This document shows, one piece after another, positions 6,111-10,845 of a DNA stretch of 10,845 nucleotides (position 1 is its first letter; every line of letters starts with the position of its first letter). The notes under the pieces were generated by a model. It did not search any database. It saw nothing but the letters and a program-made list of their open reading frames with translations, and was not told where the DNA came from. The position numbers and the translations under genes were made by a program. The DNA is from CALGFH01 sp036003705 (GTDB lineage Bacteria; Actinomycetota; CALGFH01), in NCBI GenBank assembly GCA_036003705.1, contig DASYSE010000127.1, positions 1-10,845 of the forward strand, given 5' to 3'.

Positions 6111-6344
6111 TCAGGCCGAACGGGAGCCGGGGTTCTGACCCTCGGACGCCGGCCGCTCGGAGAGGCTGTCGACCAGCGCCCGGATCTCGCTGTCCGGGTA
6201 CCGGCGGTGACCGCCCAGGGTGCGGACGAAGGGGAGCTTGCCCTCCTTCGCCCAACGCGACACGGTCTTCGGGGACACCTGGAGCAGGGCCGCGGCCTGC
6301 GACGCTGTCAGGTGCTTCGGCTCACTCGGCTTGGGCTGGCGCAT
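6111..6344 (-). CDS. bldC: BldC-like small MerR-type helix-turn-helix DNA-binding protein
   Basis: 77-residue protein made almost wholly of a MerR-type DNA-binding domain: helix-turn-helix at residues 14-32 (ASQAAALLQVSPKTVSRWAK), then the wing KLPFVRTLGGHRRYPDSEI. This matches Streptomyces BldC, in which PKTVTRWAKAGKL and RTLGGHRRY occur at the same positions (family knowledge). BldC there binds DNA cooperatively at direct repeats and represses entry into sporulation. The start ATG at 6344 has GAGGGAG at 6349-6355, four bases upstream. The C-terminal 15 residues are Ser/Glu/Gly-rich and probably disordered. It lacks any effector domain, as expected. It diverges from an HxlR regulator over a 279-bp region and is followed by a hairpin. 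An excisionase of the same superfamily is the alternative, but the wing sequence favours BldC. The developmental role in this organism is not established. Confidence 0.85.
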   Translation of the reverse strand: MRQPKPSEPKHLTASQAAALLQVSPKTVSRWAKEGKLPFVRTLGGHRRYPDSEIRALVDSLSERPASEGQNPGSRSA

Positions 6345-6623
6345 TGGACTCCCTCATACGGTCATGGTCCGGACCGGACCTGCTGTGGCTCATGGTGTCG
6401 AGCCGGCAGCGGCGAAGCTCCTGCGCATCCGTGTAGTTCTGTACTCGGTATGCTCGGCTGGAGCCTGCTGGACCTTGATGACCATCACTAGCCCCTCCCT
6501 CCGGTACGTCGCCGCATACCTTCTGGGCTCCGCGACGACTTAGGGGCTATTGCGTTCCCAAGGGCACCATAGGTGCTCAAGGGACGTTCAGCAACCCAGG
6601 TGGGTACGGAGTATTCTCGCCGC
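6345..6623. promoter_or_regulatory. Divergent intergenic region, bldC-like gene to hxlR-like gene
   Basis: No supported gene is seen in these 279 bp. On the bldC side there is a perfect palindrome GGTCCGGACC at 6366-6375, followed by a further GGACC. On the hxlR side lie the near-palindrome at 6562-6578 and TATTCT at 6612-6617, which could be a -10 element. Both flanking promoters must be here. Confidence 0.5.
6562..6578. promoter_or_regulatory. Palindromic operator candidate upstream of the HxlR regulator
   Basis: GGGCACCATAGGTGCTC is a 17-bp inverted repeat around a central ATA with one mismatch. Outer CCC at 6557-6559 and GGG at 6581-6583 are placed symmetrically around the same centre. 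It lies 46-62 bp before the hxlR start. HxlR-type dimers bind palindromes in their own promoters (family knowledge), so autoregulation is plausible. Confidence 0.45.
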
Positions 6624-7025
6624 ATGTCTCACATATCGGGACAGCCCGACCAGGGACCGGCAGCGGACGTGTTCAGCGCGCGCTGCCCGTCCCGGGCAGC
6701 GCTGGACCTGATCGCCGACAAGTGGGCCGTGCTGGTGGTCAGCTGCCTGGTGGACGGCCCCAAGCGCCATTCGAGGCTCCGCGGGCAGATCGGCGGCATC
6801 TCGGCCAAGATGCTCACGCGGACGCTGCGCGAGCTGGAGCGCGCCGGTCTGGTCGAGCGCCGGATCTACCCCGAGGTACCGCCGCGGGTCGAGTACTCCC
6901 TCTCCCCGCTCGGCCACAGCCTGCGCGAGCCGGTCACCGCACTCACCGACTGGGCCAGGGCCAACGGCGGCCTGGTGGTCGAGGCCCGCACGCGCAACGG
7001 CCGGCCGGTGGGCCGGGTGGGCTAG
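6624..7025 (+). CDS. HxlR-family winged helix-turn-helix transcriptional regulator
   Basis: 133-residue DNA-binding protein of the HxlR/DUF24 family. Cys21 in ARCPSRAALDLIADKW is the conserved N-terminal cysteine that senses thiol-reactive compounds or aldehydes in several members. The winged helix covers about residues 24-105, with the recognition region ISAKMLTRTLRELERAGLVERR, and then YPEVPPRVEYSLSPLG forms the wing, the family hallmark. The start ATG at 6624 is chosen because an upstream in-frame start at 6573 would add 17 unrelated residues and cover the promoter palindrome. The Shine-Dalgarno before it is distant (GGAG at 6608-6611), and a TATTCT lies seven bases upstream of the ATG, so a leaderless transcript is possible. 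It diverges from bldC, and the target genes are unknown. parA follows 92 bp later on the same strand but probably belongs to another unit. Confidence 0.9.
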   Translation: MSHISGQPDQGPAADVFSARCPSRAALDLIADKWAVLVVSCLVDGPKRHSRLRGQIGGISAKMLTRTLRELERAGLVERRIYPEVPPRVEYSLSPLGHSLREPVTALTDWARANGGLVVEARTRNGRPVGRVG

Positions 7026-7117
7026 GGCGGTCCTGGGCTCCTCCAACCTCCCCGACGCGGCCGGGTCCTTGTTGTACCCTTCCGCCAGCTCACAACGCCT
7101 ATCCACAGGTGGTGCAC

Positions 7118-7918
7118 ATGCGTCGAGTCGCCGTCGCCAACCAGAAAGGCGGCGTTGGGAAGACGACGACGGTGGTCAACCTCGGTGCCGCGCTGGCCGA
7201 TCGGGGCCGGCGGGTGCTCGTGGTCGACCTGGACCCGCAGGCCAACGCCAGCACCGGGCTCGGCACCGTCGACGCCCGCGCGCTCTACGAGGTCTTCGAG
7301 AACGGCGCCCCGCTCGAGAAGGCCGTGCGGGCGACCGAGATCGACAACCTCGACCTGGTGCCGTCGTCGTCCTGGATGACGAGGGCCGAGCGGAACGCCG
7401 CCAGCCAGGCCGGGGCCGAGATGATCCTGCGCCAGGCGGTCGAGGAGCTGCCATCCGACCGCTGGGACATCATCCTGATGGACTGCCCGCCCGCCCTCGG
7501 GCTGCTCTGCTACTCGGCCCTCGCCGCCTGCAACGAGGTGCTCATCCCGGTCCAGACCCGGGTGATGCCGCTGGCCGGCCTGGTCGCCCTCAGCCAGACG
7601 ATCGACACCGTCAAGCTGAGGCTCAACCGGCGCCTGCGGCTGTCGGCCGTGCTCGCCTCGCAGGTCGACAAGCGCACCGCCCTCTCGCGGGAGATCGTGG
7701 ACAGCCTGCGCGAGCGGTTCGGCGACGTGGTCATGCAGGCCACGATCCGCGAGAGCGTCCGGGTCGCCGAGGCGCCAGGGCACCGTCTCCCGGTCACCAT
7801 CTACGCCCCTGACAGCTCCGTGGCGGACGACTACCGGGCCGCCGCGGCAGAGTTCGACGCAAGGAGTGCCGCGGATGGCGAGAGCCAAGCGGATGGGCGC
7901 CTACAACGCGCTCGATGA
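7118..7918 (+). CDS. parA: ParA/Soj-type partition or positioning ATPase
   Basis: 266-residue deviant-Walker ATPase that dimerises with ATP on nonspecific DNA and moves a partner-bound cargo. Walker A is K10-GGVGKTT with signature Lys10 and Lys15; the Walker A' / switch I region is D37-LDPQAN; Walker B is the WDIILMDCPP stretch with Asp122. The C-terminal IRESVRVAEAPGHRLP matches the Soj family. It has no N-terminal helix-turn-helix, so it is of the short Soj/type Ib class. The ATG at 7118 has AGGTGG at 7107-7112, five bases upstream. A long in-frame extension back to 6722 overlaps hxlR and does not resemble the family. The last 15 residues overlap the next gene by 44 bp, so the two are translationally coupled. 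No canonical ParB gene is present; the downstream gene is the likely partner. MinD or McdA-type cargo-positioning roles are alternatives to DNA partition. Confidence 0.93.
   Translation: MRRVAVANQKGGVGKTTTVVNLGAALADRGRRVLVVDLDPQANASTGLGTVDARALYEVFENGAPLEKAVRATEIDNLDLVPSSSWMTRAERNAASQAGAEMILRQAVEELPSDRWDIILMDCPPALGLLCYSALAACNEVLIPVQTRVMPLAGLVALSQTIDTVKLRLNRRLRLSAVLASQVDKRTALSREIVDSLRERFGDVVMQATIRESVRVAEAPGHRLPVTIYAPDSSVADDYRAAAAEFDARSAADGESQADGRLQRAR
7861..7866 (+). promoter_or_regulatory. Ribosome binding site that fixes the start of the parA partner gene
   Basis: AAGGAG at 7861-7866 lies inside parA, eight bases before the ATG at 7875. It argues for 7875 rather than the GTG at 7866, which falls within the site itself. 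Confidence 0.7.
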
Positions 7919-8417
7919 CCTGGTTCCCGGGCCGCCGCACGGGTCAGGGGAGGAGCAGGAAGGCGGCACGGTGGGATGGCTCCGGCCCCGGCTGGAACCG
8001 GTTCCCGACCCATCTCCGCCGTCACGGCGCCGCCGACCCAGCCGCCCCCGGGCCCTCAGCGCCCTCGACGACCTGCTCCCCGGCCCCTCGACCCCGCTGA
8101 GACAACCGCCGAGCCCTCCTCGACCGCTGCGCAGCGCCGGCCGGCACCTCGGGGCCTGGAACCCGCTCGACGACCTACGGGCGGCTCCTCCTCCGGTGCC
8201 CGGCCCTGCCGGCGCGAAGAGCCGGCTCAGCTTCCGGATGCCCGCCGAGGTGGTCGAGGCGGCCAGGGACGCGGTCGCCCACCTGGCCGGGAGTCCCGAC
8301 CGGACCACCCTGACCGCGCTGGCCGAGCGCGCCCTCCGGACCGAGCTGGCCCGGCTGGCCGCCGTCCACAACCACGGCCGCCCGTTCCCACCGCGGACCC
8401 CGAAGCCACCGGGTTAG
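7875..8417 (+). CDS. ParA partner candidate: three LDDL motifs in a Pro/Arg-rich tail plus ribbon-helix-helix domain
   Basis: 180-residue protein I do not recognise as a named family. Three similar motifs lie in a Pro/Arg-rich, probably disordered region: GAYNALDDLVPGP (8-20), ALSALDDLLPGP (60-71) and GAWNPLDDLRAAP (93-105). The first sits in a basic N-terminus (MARAKRMGAYNALDDL) that resembles the ParA-activating N-terminus of ParB/Spo0J, such as KGLGKGINALF. Residues 117-166 look like a ribbon-helix-helix: strand RLSFRMP, helix AEVVEAARDAVAHLAG, then helix TTLTALAERALRTELARLAAV, ending in GRPFPPR. The gene overlaps parA by 44 bp with its own AAGGAG, so it is made together with ParA. It probably binds DNA as a dimer and contacts ParA through up to six motifs. 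ATPase stimulation and centromere binding are inferred; no iterated centromere is obvious nearby. The RHH call is by pattern only. Confidence 0.8.
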   Translation: MARAKRMGAYNALDDLVPGPPHGSGEEQEGGTVGWLRPRLEPVPDPSPPSRRRRPSRPRALSALDDLLPGPSTPLRQPPSPPRPLRSAGRHLGAWNPLDDLRAAPPPVPGPAGAKSRLSFRMPAEVVEAARDAVAHLAGSPDRTTLTALAERALRTELARLAAVHNHGRPFPPRTPKPPG

Positions 8418-8502
8418 CGGGGCGTTAGGCCGACTTGCGATGGTGCGGGGGCGGCGATCCCGCCGCCCAACCCTGACACCGCGTCTCCGAGGAACCGTCG
8501 CG

Positions 8503-9099
8503 ATGCCCCGTCGCTCCACCCTTCCGCTGGCCGGCCTGCTTTCCGGCATCGCCCTGCTGGCATCGGCCTGCGCCCTTCCGGCGCCGTCCGCCAGGACCGC
8601 CGAGGAACCCCGGCCCGGCCGGACGGCCTCGTCCAGCCGCCCGGTCCGAGTGCCGCCCCGCAAGCCTGGACCGACCTGGGCGTCGGGTGCGACCGTTCGG
8701 GTGGTGATGAACGACCGCTTCCGCTACCGGCCCGACGCCATCATGGTGCGGGCCGGCCGCAGGGTGACCTTCGCGGTGACCAATGCCGGCAAGCTCCCCC
8801 ACGAGTTCATCCTCGGCGACCGGACCACCCAGCTCGAACATGAGCGCCAGATGCAGACCGCCGGTGGCGGCCACGTGCACGACCACGGGCCCGACGGCCA
8901 CGCCGCCGCCGGCGGCGGCGCCATCGCCGTCCCCCCAGGCGAGACCAAGCGTCTGACCTGGACGTTCGACGAGCCCGGGATCATCTTCTACGGCTGCCAT
9001 GTCCTCGGCCACTGGGCGGCGGGCATGAAGGGCACCATCGTCGTCCTCTCCCCCGGCCGACCCCTCCCCCTCCCGGCCCGCTCACCGCCCCGCCGCTGA
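8503..9099 (+). CDS. Secreted cupredoxin-domain lipoprotein-like protein with His-rich loop
   Basis: 198-residue exported copper protein. The first 23 residues form a signal peptide: basic MPRRST, a hydrophobic core, then ALLASAC with Cys23 as a possible lipid-attachment cysteine (the lipobox is imperfect). A Pro/Arg-rich linker to about residue 60 leads to a cupredoxin domain with a full type 1 copper ligand set: His100 in PHEF, then Cys165-x4-His170-x4-Met175 in YGCHVLGHWAAGM. An inserted loop at 121-139 is Gly- and His-rich (His124, 126, 128, 133) and may bind extra metal. The start at 8503 is chosen because it gives a proper signal peptide; earlier starts at 8440 put it inside a long basic leader. 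GAGGA at 8486-8490 is a distant Shine-Dalgarno. It follows the parA partner by 85 bp on the same strand. The role is electron transfer or copper handling at the membrane; no redox partner gene is visible. Confidence 0.85.
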   Translation: MPRRSTLPLAGLLSGIALLASACALPAPSARTAEEPRPGRTASSSRPVRVPPRKPGPTWASGATVRVVMNDRFRYRPDAIMVRAGRRVTFAVTNAGKLPHEFILGDRTTQLEHERQMQTAGGGHVHDHGPDGHAAAGGGAIAVPPGETKRLTWTFDEPGIIFYGCHVLGHWAAGMKGTIVVLSPGRPLPLPARSPPRR

Positions 9100-9102
9100 A
9101 GC

Positions 9103-9173
9103 CGGCACGTGCCGCACGGCAACCCGGGAAGGCCCTCCATGGGATCAGATCATCAGGTCCCATGGAGCCGGGT
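9103..9173. terminator. Inverted repeats between convergent genes
   Basis: CGGCACGTGCCG at 9103-9114 is a perfect 12-bp palindrome starting four bases after the cupredoxin stop. Next, CTCCATGGGA (9135-9144) pairs with TCCCATGGAG (9158-9167) around a 13-base loop, and ACCCGG (9122-9127) can pair with CCGGGT (9168-9173) outside it. The structure sits between the stops of two converging genes, so it probably ends transcription in both directions; there is no U-tract. Confidence 0.5.
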
Positions 9174-9183
9174 GAACCGGCCG

Positions 9184-9660
9184 TCAGAGATACTGGCCGG
9201 TTGGGTCGGGGCGGCCGGGGATGGCGCGCCGGCGCATCTCCTCGAGCTGGTTGCGGGCGGACATCTGCTGGGCGAACAGGGTGGCCTGGATGCCGTGGAA
9301 GAGGCCCTCGAGCCAGCCGACGAGCTGGGCCTGGACGACCCGGAGCTCGGCCTCGCTCGGGGTCTCCTCCTGGGCGAAGGGGCGGACGACCCGGCTCAGC
9401 TCCTCGGCCAGGTCGGGCGAGAGGCCATCGGCCAGCTCACGCACGGAGATGTCGTAGATCTCCCGCATGCGGGCCCGGCCGGCCTCGTCCAGCGGGGCGT
9501 GGCGGACCTCCTCGAGGAGCTGCCTGACCATGGCGCCGATGCGCATCACCTTGGCCGGGCTCGGGACCGACTCGGCGGGCTGCTGTTCGGAGGGCTCGCC
9601 GACCACCACCACGCCGGGGAGGGCGGGCTCGGCCGGCTGCTCGGGCGGCTGCGAGGTCAT
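9184..9660 (-). CDS. bpa: Bacterial proteasome activator Bpa/PafE
   Basis: 158-residue ring-forming, ATP-independent activator of the 20S proteasome; it opens the gate and delivers unfolded proteins such as HspR in mycobacteria (family knowledge). The decisive mark is the C-terminus GQYL, identical to that of Mycobacterium tuberculosis PafE, which docks into the proteasome alpha ring. The central helical bundle, from VMRIGAMVRQLLEEVRHAPLDEAGRARMREIYD to FAQQMSARNQLEEMRRRAI, matches the family, as does the acidic, disordered N-terminus. The length is close to the 174 residues of PafE. The start ATG at 9660 is chosen because upstream in-frame starts to 9885 add a stretch overlapping the SRPBCC fragment and unlike Bpa; its Shine-Dalgarno is weak. 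It implies a proteasome in this organism, though no core gene is in the window. It converges on the cupredoxin gene. Confidence 0.92.
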   Translation of the reverse strand: MTSQPPEQPAEPALPGVVVVGEPSEQQPAESVPSPAKVMRIGAMVRQLLEEVRHAPLDEAGRARMREIYDISVRELADGLSPDLAEELSRVVRPFAQEETPSEAELRVVQAQLVGWLEGLFHGIQATLFAQQMSARNQLEEMRRRAIPGRPDPTGQYL

Positions 9661-9727
9661 GGCAGCATCTTCGCGCAGCTCGGCGCAGGCCGCCACTTGC
9701 CACCACTCAACTGGATGAGGGTGCGGC

Positions 9728-9826
9728 GTGGTCAGCCAGTCGATCGAGGTCCTGGTCGACCCGACCACCGCGTTCGATCTGTACACCGACAAGATCAACC
9801 GCTGGTGGAACCCGGACAGCTGGTAG
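9728..9826 (+). pseudogene. SRPBCC/AHSA1-domain gene fragment (N-terminal 32 codons only)
   Basis: A GTG at 9728, seven bases after GAGG at 9717-9720, opens 32 codons ending at TAG. The product contains QSIEVLVDPTTAFDLYTDKI followed by NRWWNP, which is the first strand and helix of an SRPBCC (AHSA1/START-like) domain, normally about 140-160 residues long. The sequence beyond the stop does not continue the fold in this frame. It lies between divergent bpa and a large ATP-binding regulator, in their shared upstream region. I read it as the remnant of a deleted gene; a short functional peptide is a less likely alternative. Confidence 0.6.
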
Positions 9827-9872
9827 CCGATCCGCGTGCTCCGCTGTCGGTGTCGAGGCCATACTTGCCCGC

Positions 9873-10845
9873 GTGACCTCCGCAACCGCCACCACCTTCG
9901 TCGGCCGGGCCGACGAGCTCGACCGCCTCCTTGCCCTGCTGGACCGGGCCGAGCGCGGGCGGCCGGCGGTCGGGCTGATCGCCGGCGAAGCCGGCGTCGG
10001 CAAGACCCGGCTGCTCGACGAGCTGGCCGTCAGGGCCGACAAGCAGGGAGCCAGGGTGCTGGTTGGCGGCTGCATGGAGGTCGGTGACGTCGGGCTGCCC
10101 TACGTCCCCTTCGTCGACGCCTTCCGCGACCTCGGCGCCCGCCCGGGCGAGGCCGAGCTGGCCGCCCCGCTGGTCGCGGCCGTGCCCAGCCTCGGTCGGC
10201 TCCTGCCCGAGCTGGGCGCCGAGCGCGGGTCGGCACCGCCTCCCGGCGACGGCTTCGAGCGCGTGCAGCTGTTCGACGGGGTGCTGTCACTGCTGATGCG
10301 CCTGTCCGAGCTCGCTCCCCTGCTGCTGGTGATCGAGGACCTGCACTGGGCCGACCGCTCCACCCGCGACCTGCTGGCCTTCCTGGTCCGGAACCTCCGC
10401 CGCGAGCGGGTCCTGCTGGTGGTCACCTATCGCAACGACGAGCCGGGCCAGCAGCGGCTGGGGCCGTATCTGGCCGAGCTGGACCGCGGCGGCCCGGTCC
10501 TGCGCATCGAACTGGCCAGGCTGGACCAGGTCCAGACGGGGGCCCAGCTGGTTGGCATCCTGGGGGCGGCACCGGCCGTCGAGCTGGTGGAGGACATATT
10601 CATCCGGTCCGAGGGCAATCCGTTCTTCACCGAGGAGCTGCTGGCGGCCGTGCGGGCTGGCTCGGGCGAGTTGCCGGCGACCCTGCGCGACCTGCTCCGC
10701 GGCCGGGTCCAGGTGCTGCCCGAGCAGGCGCGGCAGGTGCTTGCGGTGGTTGCGGTGGCCGGCCGGCGGGGGTCCCACCGGCTGCTGGCCACCGTGGCCG
10801 GCCTGACCGATCGCCAGCTCGATGGCGCGCTCCGGGAGGCGGTCG
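9873..10845 (+). CDS. Large ATP-binding regulator (LAL/AAA-type STAND ATPase), 3' end outside the window
   Basis: The first 324 codons of a large protein, open at the right edge. It begins with TFVGRADELDRLLALLDRA, the usual entry to the AAA domain of LuxR-type LAL regulators and related signalling ATPases. Walker A is GEAGVGKT (38-45); Walker B is LLLVIEDLHWAD (150-161) with Asp156; a later EGNPFFTEELLAAV and LPATLRDLLRGRVQVLP match the family's helical region. The missing C-terminus would decide between a LuxR helix-turn-helix, a cyclase or a TPR-only protein. The GTG at 9873 has no Shine-Dalgarno, but CATACT at 9860-9865 lies where a -10 element would for a leaderless transcript. It diverges from bpa across the SRPBCC fragment. 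Confidence 0.88.
   Translation, partial: MTSATATTFVGRADELDRLLALLDRAERGRPAVGLIAGEAGVGKTRLLDELAVRADKQGARVLVGGCMEVGDVGLPYVPFVDAFRDLGARPGEAELAAPLVAAVPSLGRLLPELGAERGSAPPPGDGFERVQLFDGVLSLLMRLSELAPLLLVIEDLHWADRSTRDLLAFLVRNLRRERVLLVVTYRNDEPGQQRLGPYLAELDRGGPVLRIELARLDQVQTGAQLVGILGAAPAVELVEDIFIRSEGNPFFTEELLAAVRAGSGELPATLRDLLRGRVQVLPEQARQVLAVVAVAGRRGSHRLLATVAGLTDRQLDGALREAV

Noticed and set aside
7099..7107. DnaA-box-like CTATCCACA before parA
   Set aside because: A single site with one mismatch, no cluster and no AT-rich region, so not an origin; chance match is likely.
6722..7117. In-frame N-terminal extension of ParA by 132 residues
   Set aside because: The extension covers the hxlR gene in another frame and is Arg/Gly/Pro-rich; ParA starts naturally at the ATG at 7118 with a good ribosome site.
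7026..7117. Iterated centromere (parC/parS-like repeats) for the ParA pair
   Set aside because: Only a weak GTTGT/ACAAC inverted pair is seen in this 92-bp gap; no repeated array typical of RHH-bound centromeres was found.
9106..9111. CACGTG core like that of ParB parS sites
   Set aside because: Only the six-base core matches; the flanking bases do not fit the parS consensus, and it lies between converging genes.
1..10845. CRISPR array or insertion sequence
   Set aside because: No regularly spaced repeats, no transposase motif and no terminal inverted repeats flanking a gene were seen.

Overview
The window is very GC-rich double-stranded DNA with dense, leading-strand-style bacterial genes and G/C-ending codons. 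It looks like a chromosomal segment of an actinomycete-type bacterium (Actinomycetota). The support is a Bpa/PafE-like proteasome activator ending in GQYL, a BldC-like small MerR-type regulator, a MocR/PtsJ-type regulator, an HxlR regulator, a large ATP-binding regulator, and GTG starts with strong Shine-Dalgarno sites. No species can be named from the sequence alone.

Left part (1-1717): a tyrosine recombinase with a complete catalytic domain but an odd or incomplete N-terminus runs rightwards and stops two bases before the 3' end of a leftward tRNA-Ser(CGA) gene. This is the usual geometry of an integrative element inserted in the 3' end of a tRNA gene, with the element lying to the left of the window. 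Just upstream of the tRNA, on the same strand, is tadA (tRNA adenosine deaminase). A 286-bp divergent region with G7 tracts and CTAG-containing direct repeats separates tadA from a MocR-family regulator.

Middle part (1718-7025): after the MocR regulator, a probable stress-sigma promoter precedes a large modular cell-envelope or stress protein: PRC-barrel, one membrane segment, an Ala/Arg/Lys-rich histone-H1-like repeat region, a YtxH-like segment and a Thr/Pro/Ser tail. A perfect internal Shine-Dalgarno plus ATG suggests that the YtxH-like part is also made alone. A strong hairpin separates it from a leftward family-4-type glycosyltransferase and a leftward bldC-like gene. An HxlR regulator diverges from bldC, with a near-perfect palindrome in its promoter region.

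Right part (7026-10845): a Soj/ParA-type ATPase overlaps a small gene whose product has three copies of an (N/S)-(A/P)-L-D-D-L motif in a Pro/Arg-rich tail, followed by a probable ribbon-helix-helix domain. The first copy resembles the ParA-activating N-terminus of ParB/Spo0J. This is the most interesting system in the window: a compact ParA partition or cargo-positioning pair with a multivalent partner. It is followed by a secreted lipoprotein-like cupredoxin with a His-rich loop, the convergent bpa gene, a 32-codon SRPBCC-domain fragment, and the 5' part of a large ATP-binding regulator that runs off the right edge.
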